Positions 36,098 through 46,932 are shown, numbered from the stretch's first letter. The stretch: 64,000 nt of DNA from Deinococcus hopiensis KR-140 (GCF_900176165.1 NZ_FWWU01000008.1:379501-443500); one strand, 5' to 3'. Notes: generated by a model not told the origin, from the letters alone. Numbers and translations are program-made.

Positions 36098-36685
36098 TCA
36101 GGCCATGAACGTCACGTCGGGGGAACGCAGAGACCGGACCCGGGCGGCCCTGATCAGCGTGACGCCCAACAACCCCCAGGCCAGCACGGTGTGCACGTCA
36201 AACAAGTAGGGCACGGTCCACCCCAAGGTCCCCTGAAGCACCATGATGGGTATAAACGCCCCCATGAACAGCGGAACGAAGCGGGTCCAGCCGCAGAGTT
36301 GACGTGCGAACAGCGCCGCTATTCCCACGAGCAGCGTCAGCAGCATACTCAGAGGCCAGGCGATATCCGTGACCACGTAGAGGGGATGGCCGGTCGGCAC
36401 ACGCAGCAGGTCCATTGGCGTTTGCAAGATCGCCAGGGTCACGGTCACGCTCAGGAGATTGAGCAGCCAGCGTCCGGCCCAGCCTGTGCCAGTGGCGCGC
36501 AGGTGACGCAGGCCGAGCACGCCGCACAGCCAGCCGAGCGAGAACAGTCCATAGAGCAGCGCCCCGAGGGGGTCCGTGTGCTCATTGGCGACCTTCTGAA
36601 AGCCGTGGCGGGCGGCCTCAAGGCTCATGGCCGGCGCGGTGAGCAGGGTGATCAGGCCGAGGGTCCGCAGGGTTGTTGCAGTCAT
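36098..36685 (-). CDS. Integral membrane protein with about six spans
   Basis: From ATG 36685, which has a strong AGGAGG eight bases upstream, the protein is 195 residues. Hydrophobic helices lie around GLITLLTAPAMS, GALLYGLFSLGWLCGVLGL, LLNLLSVTVTLAIL, ITDIAWPLSMLLTLLVGIAA-like, PLFMGAFIPIMVLQG and VLAWGLLGVTLI. It resembles small unannotated membrane proteins of Deinococcota. I recognise no catalytic motif. Confidence 0.6.
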   Translation of the reverse strand: MTATTLRTLGLITLLTAPAMSLEAARHGFQKVANEHTDPLGALLYGLFSLGWLCGVLGLRHLRATGTGWAGRWLLNLLSVTVTLAILQTPMDLLRVPTGHPLYVVTDIAWPLSMLLTLLVGIAALFARQLCGWTRFVPLFMGAFIPIMVLQGTLGWTVPYLFDVHTVLAWGLLGVTLIRAARVRSLRSPDVTFMA

Positions 36686-36785
36686 GGTACTCCTCCTATT
36701 GGACGGGCAGGGCGTCCGTCCCTTTGAACTGGAGGCACCGTAATGGGAGTGAAGTGACGGGGTCATGACGCCCCTGCCGGCCGCT

Positions 36786-38110
36786 CAGGAGCGTCCGAGG
36801 TGATGCGGCCACCTGGTTCCCATCTCCTGCAGGACACGACCCGACAACCCGCCTCGTCCAGCGGTAAGGTGAATGGTCACGGTGCGTTCCCTTCCGGTGA
36901 CGCCAGTGTACCGACCTCGAACACCTCGGGCACCTCACGTTGGATCACCAGGTCCAGGTCGGCTGTACGGCGACCTCAACACTGAAGTTCCGGAGAAGCA
37001 CCTGCAGAACGGCCAGGTACTGCTTCCAGCACACCGGCGAAGACTTCTGGGCAGCTACCGCCGGAGGAGCCGCGCCGCCGATCGACGGGGAGCGGCGGTT
37101 CTTCTTCCCCGCCGACCCTGACGGGACGTGCCCCAGCACCCAGCTGCGCTGATCAGGTACTCCCGGCGGTGGATGGACTGGCCTTCAAAGCTGACGCCAT
37201 CTCCCCATACCGTCCACCTTATTCCGTGCCTGGCACTGTCAGTCGCCGGCCTGTCCCTCGTGGAGCGCCATGACGGGCAACCAGCACGGGCCAACAGCGA
37301 AGGCGCTGCGAGACTGACATCAAGGAGAAAATTGTGCTGCCCACCGCCCTGCGCAGCGTCGTGTCCCGATGTACAGCTGCGTCTGAAGACTCCCTGTTGT
37401 CGCCTGCGACGACTGGGGAACGGGCCGGTTCCCGTAACTCCCCCCCTGCCTGCCGCATCACCGGCCTGCCTCGTCCCGCAGGACCAACGTGCTGTTGTTC
37501 CACAGCGGTCACAGCCGGACACTTAAGGAACCACAGGAAGTTCCCTAAGATGAAAGGCTATTCGGTGGCCCGTGCCATGAATGTACGCCGCTTTGCTCGC
37601 CAAGCAGCCTGGTTGGACGGCGCCGTCTGCGTGTTCAGAAGGTGACCGTCTTTCCCCGCCGGGACCTGCGCCGGGGACCATCCTGGTTGGGGGGGTTATG
37701 GCGCGGACATGCACGGCGCTTGGGCCTTCACGTACCGGGAGTTGCGCAGCATCCCAAACCCGAGCGTGTGGTGTCCTGCCGGAGCTGTGCGAGTTTTCGG
37801 GGAGAATGCCGGAAGCGCACACATCCGAGTGACCGGGAAAGCCGCCCTGAGGTCCTCCACGCGCCACGACCTTGAAGACACCGTGAGACGGGGTATCCAT
37901 AACCAGCTCTGGTGCTTCCAGCCTGGTGGGAGACGGCCAGGAGCACACGACGTGGCCAATTGATGACCCGTGCCACACACCTCATCGGCACGCACCGCTG
38001 CACTCCTGTGGCAGGGTATGGCGCCTGAACATGCCCAATACCTCCTCTGCCTCCTCGCCTGCCGCCGGTCATTGGTTCGCCACCAGTGCGCAGCTACGTT
38101 GCCAGCACCC
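36786..38110. other. 1.3-kb stretch without a confident gene
   Basis: Several open frames overlap on both strands, but none has a ribosome binding site, a family signature or consistent codon use. Short readable pieces occur (for example HTGEDFWAATAGGAAPP near 37030 and MNVRRFARQAAWLDGAVC near 37580), which suggest decayed genes. No strong repeats are visible. Confidence 0.4.
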
Positions 38111-38123
38111 AAGGAGGGTATGG

Positions 38124-39254
38124 ATGAACACACGAAACATCATTGGTTTGGTCCTGGTAACGGCAGCACTCGTCAGCTGCAGGGGAACCACCCCAGGCTC
38201 CACGAACGGTGATCAGGACTTTACCCTGACGGCACAGCCGAGCGAACTGGGCATCGGCGCGTCACACGTCGGCACGACCAGCATTCGAATCACCCGGCCC
38301 GGCAATGCCACAGGCGCCGTGAAGCTCACGTTTGAAGGTGCTGTCGCCGGAACCGGGGCAGACCACATCAGCGGCGCCTTCGGTCCTCAGACCGGTGGTA
38401 CCAGCGTCTTGACCGTAACGGTCGGCGCGCATGTCTCGGCGGGCACCTACCCGGTCACGGTCCGCGGCACGAACGGCGCCCTCACCAAGACCACGGGCAT
38501 GCAGGTCAAGGTGGAGAAGTGGTTGTTGGTGGACGCTGATCGAAGTGCCAACAACGCCGCGCCGCAGGACAACAGTAAGCCGCTGTCCACGCTTGACACG
38601 ACCATGCGCGCGGCCCTTGTGGGAAAAGCCTTCGACGTTTTCGTGGTCAAGGCCGGCAGGATCGCCACGGACGTGCCGGCCATCAATGGCCCGAACGCAG
38701 ACACGCTGTCGAAATATTCTGGCGTGGTGTGGTACACCGGCAACCAGTGGGACCAGCCACCCACGCGGGACGACGTGAACGCCATGACCAGCTATCTGGC
38801 CGGAACGGACCACAAGCTCATCGTTCAGTCAGCGGCATTCGTGCAGAACTTGGACGGCACCGGCAACGTCTTTCAGGAAACGGACCAGAATACCGACAAG
38901 AACACGGCGCAAAAGGCATTTCTGCGTGACCAGTTCGGCATCGCTGGGTACACCTTTCAGTACCGCCGAGACGGACCCAGCGTGCAGCCCGTGGACGGAA
39001 CCGTCACGCAGGGCATGGGTGCACTTCAACTGACCAACCCCGCCAGCACCGCTGCTTTCAAGCGTAGAGAGGATGCGGACGGACACCCCCTGCTCACTGT
39101 CGAGGTGAACCAGAACGTCCGCGGTGCCGTGGCCCTCGAAAAGACAGGACTGGGCAACAAGGGCAGCTCCGCCGCTGTGTATCTCGGTTTCTCGCCAGAC
39201 GAAGTCGGTACCGGCGATTCGGCAGGTTTGCTCAGCCGTCTGCTGCGCGAGTGA
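38124..39254 (+). CDS. Exported lipoprotein of unknown function
   Basis: The 376-residue product starts at ATG 38124 behind AAGGAGGG. It has a lipoprotein signal (LVLVTAALVSC, lipobox cysteine at about residue 20). An immunoglobulin-like beta domain follows (about 30-125, TGTTSI.. VTVRGTNGALTKTTGMQVKV), then a larger domain beginning WLLVDADRSANN that reads like a glutamine-amidotransferase-type or receiver-like fold (VVWYTGNQWDQPPTRDD). A long hairpin terminator follows the stop. It is probably anchored in the envelope. Its ligand is unknown. Confidence 0.65.
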   Translation: MNTRNIIGLVLVTAALVSCRGTTPGSTNGDQDFTLTAQPSELGIGASHVGTTSIRITRPGNATGAVKLTFEGAVAGTGADHISGAFGPQTGGTSVLTVTVGAHVSAGTYPVTVRGTNGALTKTTGMQVKVEKWLLVDADRSANNAAPQDNSKPLSTLDTTMRAALVGKAFDVFVVKAGRIATDVPAINGPNADTLSKYSGVVWYTGNQWDQPPTRDDVNAMTSYLAGTDHKLIVQSAAFVQNLDGTGNVFQETDQNTDKNTAQKAFLRDQFGIAGYTFQYRRDGPSVQPVDGTVTQGMGALQLTNPASTAAFKRREDADGHPLLTVEVNQNVRGAVALEKTGLGNKGSSAAVYLGFSPDEVGTGDSAGLLSRLLRE

Positions 39255-39332
39255 CTGAAAGCGGGTCATGTGACCGCATGGCTGTGTTTTTTCCCGGTGG
39301 TGTTGCCTTTACAGGCAGCACGGCAGTCTGAG

Positions 39333-39367
39333 GGCAGGGGTGGCCTGAAGTTCAGGCCACCCCTGCC
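39333..39367. terminator. Long near-perfect palindromic terminator
   Basis: GGCAGGGGTGGCCTGAA and its exact complement TTCAGGCCACCCCTGCC are separated by a single base. It lies 80 bases after the lipoprotein gene and overlaps the end of an IS6-type relic on the other strand. Confidence 0.75.
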
Positions 39368-39628
39368 AGGGTGGTTGACCAATTCTGGAAGGCTTGCTGC
39401 TGATTCTTGCTTCTGGTCATGGCGGCCACGTGCGTGCGGGCATGATGCTGTGGGTTCTCGGGGCGTGTGTGCAGACTCAGAAACGTTTGTGCACGTTCCC
39501 TCCACTTGAAGCCCTGCTGTTGTCTCTCCTGACGTCGTGCAAAATGGTGAGATTGCTTGGCAATGTGGTTGCAGCGCGAGGTGGAAGCCCTGTGCGAATG
39601 GTCCACATGATTGAGCGCCGGACGTGCT
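39352..39628 (-). mobile_element. IS6-family transposase relic (C-terminal part)
   Basis: The minus strand encodes ARRQERQQQGFKWRERAQTF followed by LSLHTR and, at the end, QQQAFQNWSTTLAGVA. This matches the last third of IS6-type transposases (the region after the catalytic glutamate). The catalytic core and terminal repeats are absent. Confidence 0.5.
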
Positions 39629-39842
39629 CGATTCGTGGCCCCGCGGCTTCACCGCTGATCGGTATGACGGACCTCTGGGACCGTATATTCACCCAAAAGT
39701 CGGATCAGGAAGGTCTTCGTAGCCTCGGCACAGTACTGTTGGAGGAGAAGACCGAGCGTCAAACTGTGCCCGTGAGGTCACCAGCTGCACGAACCCCGTG
39801 CTCCATTGGATGCGGCAGACGCTCGCTCAAGTCCTGCAACCT

Positions 39843-39874
39843 CTACCCGTGGCAACCCTGATTGCCACGGGTAG
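39843..39874. repeat. 13-bp perfect hairpin
   Basis: CTACCCGTGGCAA and TTGCCACGGGTAG flank a 6-base loop CCCTGA. It lies between two transposase relics and may be a leftover terminal or regulatory stem. Confidence 0.45.
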
Positions 39875-39915
39875 ACAACTGTGCGGCGTGAGAAAGCTGG
39901 CAAGAAGGGCTGAGC

Positions 39916-40335
39916 GTGAAATTCCCGCTGCTCGACAACCTGCCACCTCTTTGGATGCTGCTGATTCTCGACAACCTTGTCGGGGACAAGATGCCGGAAC
40001 TGCTGTGTTGGTTCACGGAGCAGGGCATCATGCCGCTGTATACCCCTGTGCCGAGGAGTTGGCTCAACATGCGGGCAGGCGTGCTCATGCGCGTCCGTTC
40101 TGCCCAAAAAGGCCGGGTCGATTCAGTGCCTCTTGGTTCGTCGTGCGTTGGCAGGTCAATGTCCAAATGGCCCTCTACAAATCATCCAGCGGTTGGAAGC
40201 GACGGCAAGGGAATGCACACCCCACTCCCAGCTGGAACAAGCACAGAAGAGAAGATTGGGAGAAGTGCGGTGGTTCGCTCGGCGTCTACACCAGGAACAA
40301 GCAGACCTGGAGGCAGCAGTTTCCTCACCCTGACT
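39916..40335 (+). pseudogene. Frameshifted DDE transposase relic
   Basis: The plus strand reads MLLILDNLVGDKMPELLCWF, then EQGIMPLYTPVPRSWLNM, the D-N-L-x-G-x-K region of IS630-superfamily DDE endonucleases. After 40080 the similarity moves to another frame (QCPNGPLQIIQRLEATARE) and then a third (HRREDWEKCGGSLGVYTRN). Multiple shifts show it is dead. Confidence 0.6.
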
Positions 40336-40336
40336 G

Positions 40337-40423
40337 AATGGCCCGGTGAAAGGAATCGTCGACAGGATCAAGCTGATCAAGCGGCAGATGTATGCCCGCG
40401 CCTCGTTTGAGACGCTACGAACC
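40337..40423 (+). pseudogene. ISL3-family transposase C-terminal relic
   Basis: Twenty-eight codons encode NGPVKGIVDRIKLIKRQMYA followed by RASFETLR and a stop. This is the characteristic ISL3 transposase ending (N-x-x-V-E-G-x-x-N-R-x-K-x-x-K-R-x-x-Y-G-x-A). Nothing else of the element remains. From 40424 to 40988 I see no further gene. Confidence 0.65.
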
Positions 40424-40988
40424 TGAATTCTGACCGCATCTCCAGCCCTGCAGCAACCTTGACTCAGAACCAAAGAACGGGTGTCACGTCAACCCATGCT
40501 GCACCCTTGGTGGGTGAGGTGCTGTGACCAGAGCGTGACATACCCCAGCCTCTGCGGGCTTCCTGGAGGAACCGGGATTCGCTCTGCCCAGCGGGACCCA
40601 GACTCACCGGCCAGGAGGCTGGAGCGCTGCGCGTACGTCACTGCACCGCGCAGGTCAGCGTGCTGGGTCTCAGTTCATCACCATCAAGAGGGGAGTTCCT
40701 TACGGTTGACGTCCTCGTCAAGCAGCGCGGCGGTAGCGTCGGCCGGATGTGAGTCGCAGCGCAGAGGTCAGGGATGGCGTGAGGCCTGCAACCCAGGTCC
40801 TGACACGCCAGCCAGCTCAGGACCAGCGTCCCACTGCCCCCGAACAGCAGATTGGCGGGGTCGGCACCCGGCAGAGCGACGTCGAACAACCCGCGGCCAG
40901 ACCGCTGGCGCCTGCCTCTGATCAGCCCAGCGGAGTGTCATACGGCGGTCACCGCACTACGCCTACGGTGCTCGCGGAGGAATCCCTT

Positions 40989-42464
40989 GTGCGACACTTG
41001 CCCATGATGGCCGCGCTGATGACTGCCGCTGCCGCTGCTCCCGCCCCGCTTACCCTGTCTGGGACCGTGAATGCGCCTCCAAGCGGCACGGTCAAAGGCA
41101 CGTACGTGATCGCCTGCTCCCCCAACGCCGACGGCTGCGACGAGAGCCTGACTGCCACCCAGCAGCTGACCAGTTCCGGAAAAAGCGCGCCGTTTACCCT
41201 GAAGGTCGAGAACGACGGTCCGTACACCGTACTCGCCTGGCAGGATGTCAATGCGAACGGCGCGCTGGACGCCGGGGACATGTGGACGTTCCTCAAACAG
41301 CCGGGCAGCGGCGAAGCCTGGCGCCTGAAGGCGCCGGCCAGTCACCTCGTGCTGAGCCTCGCGCCGCAGGAGAAGTCGGTGGCCACCCTGAGCCTGAGCG
41401 GCACCGTGCAGGCCCCGGCTGGCGTGAACCTGAAAGGTGTCATGGTGGTGGCCTGCGCGTATGAAGGCGACAGGTGCGGCGACGCGAGCGTGACCTACAC
41501 CATCCCGGTGTCCGGTCAGACGGCCACGTTCAAGTTCAACAGCTTGAGTGCGGGCGCCTACCGCCTGATTGCCTGGAAGGATGTCAACGGCAACGGTGAC
41601 ATCGATAACGGCGACTTCATGGCGCGCTTTACCGATGCGTCGGGCGCCCCGGCGTCCCTGCAGGCCACGCGCACGAACATCACCCTCACGGTCACGGAAG
41701 TCGGGGCGCCCGCCCCGGTGCCGGCCACCGCCAAGCGCGTCACGCCCACCCCCACCGTCAACAAAGGACAGGTCGGTTACGTGACCGGTCAGGTGTTTGA
41801 CGCACTCGGCCGGCCGGTGCGCGGCGCGTCCGTCACGGTCAACCCCGCGGTGAGCGGGTACTTCAACCAGGGCCTTGGCGCCGTCCAGACGGATGCCAAA
41901 GGCGTCTTTAAAGTCCGTCTGACGTCGGAGGTCTCATGGAAGGCCGAGGTGGCCATCAACGCCACCTGGCTGGGCGTGCCGATGTGCCTGCCGGGCGAGC
42001 CGCTGGGCAACGGCGGCTTCTTCTTGGCCGGGGACGGCGCCGTGCGGCACTTCAAGATCGACGTAAACGTCGCAGACCTGCACATCAGCCAGCAGTTCGT
42101 GGCCTCTACCAACCCATCCGAGCGGCCGCGGTACATTGGCGATCACCCCGTGAATCAGTTCAAGCTGACGCTCCAGCCACTCGGGCCGGCTATTGACGGA
42201 GGACCAGCAGCGACGTACACCACCGTCATTGGGACAGCGGCCAACGGGTATGGCGGCAGCACTGCCCTGACCCTCCTGAAGCTGCCGCTGGCACGCTATG
42301 AACTGCAGCTCGCATACGTCGAGAGTAACGGCGCGCTCACGCCTCTGGTGGTGCGCAACACCGCCAGTCCCAACGCCGGCTTTGCGGCCAGCGCCACTGT
42401 GGAGTTCGAGAAGATCTACGGATGCTCCGCGCTGAGCAACATCGAATACCAGTTTCCTCGCTAA
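40989..42464 (+). CDS. Exported beta-sandwich protein with two EF-hand-like repeats
   Basis: I place the start at GTG 40989 behind GGAGGA, which gives an alanine-rich signal peptide (MMAALMTAAAAAPAP) and a protein of about 491 residues. Two similar modules of about 90 residues follow, each beginning LSGTV and containing paired cysteines. Their Ca-binding-like loops are DVNANGALDAGD (first) and DVNGNGDIDNGD (second). After a Pro/Thr linker comes a carboxypeptidase-regulatory-like domain (GQVFDALGRPVRGASVTV), then a C-terminal domain with two cysteines. It is probably a secreted or surface protein stabilised by calcium and disulfides. Confidence 0.65.
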   Translation: MRHLPMMAALMTAAAAAPAPLTLSGTVNAPPSGTVKGTYVIACSPNADGCDESLTATQQLTSSGKSAPFTLKVENDGPYTVLAWQDVNANGALDAGDMWTFLKQPGSGEAWRLKAPASHLVLSLAPQEKSVATLSLSGTVQAPAGVNLKGVMVVACAYEGDRCGDASVTYTIPVSGQTATFKFNSLSAGAYRLIAWKDVNGNGDIDNGDFMARFTDASGAPASLQATRTNITLTVTEVGAPAPVPATAKRVTPTPTVNKGQVGYVTGQVFDALGRPVRGASVTVNPAVSGYFNQGLGAVQTDAKGVFKVRLTSEVSWKAEVAINATWLGVPMCLPGEPLGNGGFFLAGDGAVRHFKIDVNVADLHISQQFVASTNPSERPRYIGDHPVNQFKLTLQPLGPAIDGGPAATYTTVIGTAANGYGGSTALTLLKLPLARYELQLAYVESNGALTPLVVRNTASPNAGFAASATVEFEKIYGCSALSNIEYQFPR

Positions 42465-42602
42465 GAAGCCTTCCATCACCGACGAGGTACCGACCCTGAC
42501 GCTTGTTCGCGCAGCCCCGCCGAGTCGACGCGGCGTGCCGGTCTTCACGCCCGGTAGACGTCCGGCCCAGCGGCGCGCTGGGGTGCGTCAAGACGCCCCG
42601 GC

Positions 42603-42881
42603 ACCTCTCCCCGGCTACCGTGTTTGTCCTGCTGCGCCAGGGCGGCAAATGCTGCGTTCTGCAACGGGTGCGCACCGCCTGGATGGACGGCCACTACAGC
42701 CTGCCCGCTGACGCTGTGGAAGCGGGGAGACGCGGTGCGCAGCGGCCGTCTGCGAGGCCGGGAAGGCAGTGGTGGGGCGCTCTTCCGTCCTGAGCAGTTG
42801 GGCCTGGTGCACAACCTGGCCTGCTGGGCCCAGGACCAGGAATGGACCGGGAATGTGTTCAACGGGACGGGGACATGCTGA
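42603..42881 (+). pseudogene. Broken Nudix hydrolase gene
   Basis: The first frame reads SPATVFVLLRQGGKCCVLQR followed by TAWMDGHYSLPADAVEAG, the usual beginning of a Nudix protein up to the first glycine/glutamate of the Nudix box. The continuation lies in another frame (FRPEQLGLVHNLACWAQDQE, then WTGNVFNGTGTC). The Nudix box REXXEE is destroyed at the junction near 42720-42790. Confidence 0.65.
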
Positions 42882-43042
42882 ATGTCACCTCGCCCTCCGG
42901 CGACCAAGTCGGCTGAGTCCTGGCTCAGCTTCTCTGGGCTGCTTGGGGGCGCTCATCTCTGCCACGGGCGAAGCTCCCAGTTGGCCATAGTCTGCGCGGG
43001 TCAAGTCTGGCCGCGCCCATGGGGCCCTCGCGGCAGGGGCAG

Positions 43043-43092
43043 GGGGGTCTCCCGGAACCCGGGCACCCACTTCAGGGTTCCGGGAGACCCCC
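43043..43092. terminator. 18-bp perfect-stem hairpin
   Basis: GGGGGTCTCCCGGAACCC and its exact complement GGGTTCCGGGAGACCCCC enclose a 14-base loop. It separates the broken Nudix gene from the exported protein gene at 43178. The gap 42882-43177 holds no gene that I can support. Confidence 0.65.
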
Positions 43093-43177
43093 GCGCCTGG
43101 TGAAGGCCCGTGTCACGACCGAATCACTGTCACCTCCGTACGGTCAGGCTACTGACAACGTTCAGTTGGAGGTCAAT

Positions 43178-43897
43178 ATGCCAGGTTTCCCCGCCACTTT
43201 GCACCACGTTCAAACCTTCGTTCTTACGGCCGCCCTCAGCCTTCTGAGCCTGGGGACGCCGGTACATGCCCTGGGCCTGCCTGGGAACAGCCCGCTGTCC
43301 TCGTTGGCCACGCAGGGTCTATTCAGGGCCATGAGCCAGCAGATCACCAGGCCCGGCGCCGCGGCCACCAGCAAACCGCAGCCTCTGGCGATCAGCGCCT
43401 TCAAACCGGCCGAAAACCGGATGCTACCGGCGCGCATGGCAGGCGCCCAGCCCGGTCTGGACGGCGCGCAGAAAAAAGAAATGGAAGCGGTGTACGTCCA
43501 GCTTCTCAACAGTTACGACAGCCTGATGGACAACAACGACGAGGCGCGGCTGAAGAACAACGTGGCCGGAGCGGTGATGTACGCCCTGATGATCAGCCAT
43601 TACGTGCTCAGCGGTGAAGAGCTGAGCGCGCAGCAACAAGACGGACTGCTGGACAGCATCAACCGTGCACTGTTTAGCACTCCAGCGTTCAAGTCCATGA
43701 CCGACGCCCACAAGCAGGAACTGTACGAAGCGCTGATCCTCAACGCGAACATGGCGTTGGCGCTTCAGGAGGAAGGCCCGCAGGATCAGGACCGTGAAGC
43801 GGACGCGCAGGATCTGGCGGGAACGCTGTTCACCCAGCTGATTGGTCGAGATCACAGCAAAGTTCAGTTCACGGCTACAGGTCTTCGCCTGTACTGA
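43178..43897 (+). CDS. Exported helical protein of unknown function
   Basis: The 239-residue product starts at ATG 43178 behind TTGGAGG. It has a signal peptide (VLTAALSLLSLGTPVHA), a disordered proline/alanine region, and a helical C-terminal domain with MEAVYVQLLNSYDSLMDNND, NNVAGAVMYALMISHYVL and KQELYEALILNANMALAL. The helical block resembles small DUF6683-like exported proteins. Its location is presumably periplasmic. It is monocistronic. Confidence 0.6.
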   Translation: MPGFPATLHHVQTFVLTAALSLLSLGTPVHALGLPGNSPLSSLATQGLFRAMSQQITRPGAAATSKPQPLAISAFKPAENRMLPARMAGAQPGLDGAQKKEMEAVYVQLLNSYDSLMDNNDEARLKNNVAGAVMYALMISHYVLSGEELSAQQQDGLLDSINRALFSTPAFKSMTDAHKQELYEALILNANMALALQEEGPQDQDREADAQDLAGTLFTQLIGRDHSKVQFTATGLRLY

Positions 43898-43988
43898 AGG
43901 CACGGCGGACAGGCGGACCACCGCGTCATTTCGCCGTCACTGCCTTGGGCCTACCTGGCTGGAGAGGTAACGATCCCCTCACCGTGAG

Positions 43989-44226
43989 CACGCGGTTGTG
44001 ATTGGTGGCAGCCTCGCCAGTCTGCTCGCCATCCGCGTCCTGTCACTTCCGACGCCCGAGTTAACATTCTGGAACGGGCCCCGCGTCGCTGGGTCATCCC
44101 GCCGCAGGGGCCTGACGTACGTACGCCAGCCGTACTGCGACACGGTGGGTTTCAGGTTTGCTCGGAGCTATTTCACGGCATTGATCGGGACTCTGAACGG
44201 GCCGGCGCTCTGCGCAGCAACAGGCC
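43989..44226 (+). pseudogene. Broken FAD-dependent oxidoreductase N-terminus
   Basis: HAVVIGGSLASLLAIRVLS is the FAD-binding Rossmann start (G-x-G-x-x-x-G-like with GGS) of flavin monooxygenases. The sequence then shifts frame near 44050 and continues VNILERAPRRWVIPPQGPDV to GGFQVCSELFHGIDRDSERAG, matching the following helix region of the same family. The rest is gone. The interval 44227-44608 has no recognisable gene. Confidence 0.5.
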
Positions 44227-44608
44227 CCTGCGTCAAGGCTGCCTCTCCCGCTCTCCCCCACTGGCCAACGACCCCAGTGCCTGGGCGCTGAAACCTGGGC
44301 CCAGCGCCGGACGACGCGCGACGTTTACCACGCCTGCGGAACACCTCTGAACGGCCGTGAAACGTGACGGGCAGGCTGCCGCACCTCCAAGGCCAGGCCG
44401 CGTGGGCTGGAAGAAGGCGACGCGGCCTGGCCAAGGCGCGGGCCCCCGCCGCCACCTCGAAACCTGATTCAGGTGGTCGGTCAAGCCTGCACTGTAACGC
44501 GACGTGCAGCCTGACACCGCCGGACAGCATGCAGGCGACCTGACCGGTCAGGTTGACCCAGCGCGTTCATGTCACGCCCGAGTCACCAGACCCAAGGAGA
44601 ATGCCCTC

Positions 44609-45025
44609 ATGCAAATGCGCAGCCTTCCCGTCCTTTGTGCTCTGCTTCTCTCCGCCTGCGCCGGCCACCCGGCACCAGCCCTGGACCGCGTGGAGACCTG
44701 GCAGGGAACCCTGACTCCCCTGACAGCCGCGACGCCGCAGACCTGGCGCCTGAACCTGCGCGACAACGCGGACGGCTATTCCGGAGAGGCGTACCGGCTG
44801 GAGGGCACGAACGCCACACTGGTCGGTCCGGCGCTGGTCTACCCGTACGGCGGAAAGTACTTCATCACTGTGAACCTCCAGCAAGGTCAGCACCGGCTGC
44901 TGCTCTCACGAGCAGGCAACATTCTCGCCGGCGCCTGGGAGCAGAAGGGCCGGGACGGCGGCGTGGACCTGGCTGGACACGCGCACTTCGATCTGCTCAA
45001 CACGCACGAGGAAACGCCACGCTGA
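44609..45025 (+). CDS. Small lipoprotein
   Basis: From ATG 44609 behind AAGGAG the product is 138 residues with a lipobox signal (PVLCALLLSAC, cysteine near residue 15). The mature part is beta-rich (WRLNLRDNADGYSGEAYRL... YFITVNLQQGQHRLLLSRAG) and has the look of a lipocalin- or META-like barrel. No family is certain. It is probably anchored to the inner or outer membrane. Confidence 0.6.
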   Translation: MQMRSLPVLCALLLSACAGHPAPALDRVETWQGTLTPLTAATPQTWRLNLRDNADGYSGEAYRLEGTNATLVGPALVYPYGGKYFITVNLQQGQHRLLLSRAGNILAGAWEQKGRDGGVDLAGHAHFDLLNTHEETPR

Positions 45026-45435
45026 AGCGGCTGCACACCCGAATGTCTGGGCTGTCTGGCGCCACACATCCCACTGTGGGTGGGTCGGGGTTAGGGTTCT
45101 GCGCGGTCCGCAGCATCCCGTCTGCAGGCATCCGGTCAGCACGCCTCTGGGTCCGGGGGATCCCACCTATTTCACATGGAGCTGCGTATCTACCAACTCC
45201 AGAACCATGTGGACCACCTGCACCCCCTGGTAAGGTTCCACTCAAATGGGGGCGGTGGCAACGCCGGGCAACGCGGTTCAGGTCGCACAAGCGGCCCGCA
45301 TCATCCAGACGCTGGTCAGGACGCACGTTCCCGCTGTCAGCCATTCTCTGGACCTCGCTGACGAATCAGAAAATATTCCTTCCTCAACAGCGGGCCATTG
45401 GCCCCGGTTGCCACTCACCTCTCTTGGAGGCCCAT
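45026..45435. other. Gap without a recognisable gene
   Basis: There are no frames with family similarity and no strong hairpins. The Shine-Dalgarno GGAGG for the next gene lies at its right edge. Confidence 0.4.
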
Positions 45436-46023
45436 ATGACGCTTAACCCCGCTCAACTGCCTGTCCCAACCAAATGCGTCACCCCGCACTTCGTGCTGCG
45501 CCGTCAACAGTTGACCGATAACCCTGTGGACTACGACGCCGTGATGGCGTCGCGGGAGGAACTCCGGATCTGGAGTGACAGCGCGTGGCCGGAAGACACC
45601 TTCACACTGGAAGAGAATGTCGAGGATCTCGCGATGCATATCGGCGAGCACGACCGCGATGAGGCCTACGGGTTCAGCATCTTCAGTGCGGACGAGGCTG
45701 AGTTTCTGGGGTCGTTGTATGTCAATCGGGTGGCGCCGTTCATCGACCACTACCGCGCGGATCCGCAGACGGTCGAGCAGTTGAATCAGGTCGACGCACG
45801 CGTGGAGTACTGGCTGCGCCGAGGGGTCGACCACGCCTTCGAAGTGGCGTTTCTGGCTGCCATTCGGGCGTGGATGTCGCAGGCGTGGTGGTTCAGTCGG
45901 GTGGCGTTCGGTTCACGGCGGGGCATGCATGAGCAGCGTGGCCGGTACGAAGCGGCAGGCCTGACCGAACTGGCGCAGCTGGTCGCGAAAGAAGGCGAGC
46001 GGCGGTTCCTCTTCCACACCTGA
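45436..46023 (+). CDS. GNAT-type N-acetyltransferase
   Basis: The 195-residue protein begins TPHFVLRRQQLTDNPVDYDA and has the GNAT elements of an N-terminal beta/alpha unit, a central strand EAEFLGSLYVNRVAP and the later DARVEYWLRRGVDHAFEVAF. The acetyl-CoA loop (normally Q/R-x-x-G-x-G/A) is poorly conserved (RRGVDHAFE), so the fold is more certain than the activity. GGAGG precedes ATG 45436 by about seven bases. The IS982 element follows 60 bases after the stop. Confidence 0.65.
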   Translation: MTLNPAQLPVPTKCVTPHFVLRRQQLTDNPVDYDAVMASREELRIWSDSAWPEDTFTLEENVEDLAMHIGEHDRDEAYGFSIFSADEAEFLGSLYVNRVAPFIDHYRADPQTVEQLNQVDARVEYWLRRGVDHAFEVAFLAAIRAWMSQAWWFSRVAFGSRRGMHEQRGRYEAAGLTELAQLVAKEGERRFLFHT

Positions 46024-46085
46024 GCCCACGCAGCCCAACCCCGGCTTAACGCCCGTACCAGGAATGGACGACGTTTCATAAGGAG

Positions 46086-46932
<847 letters not shown>

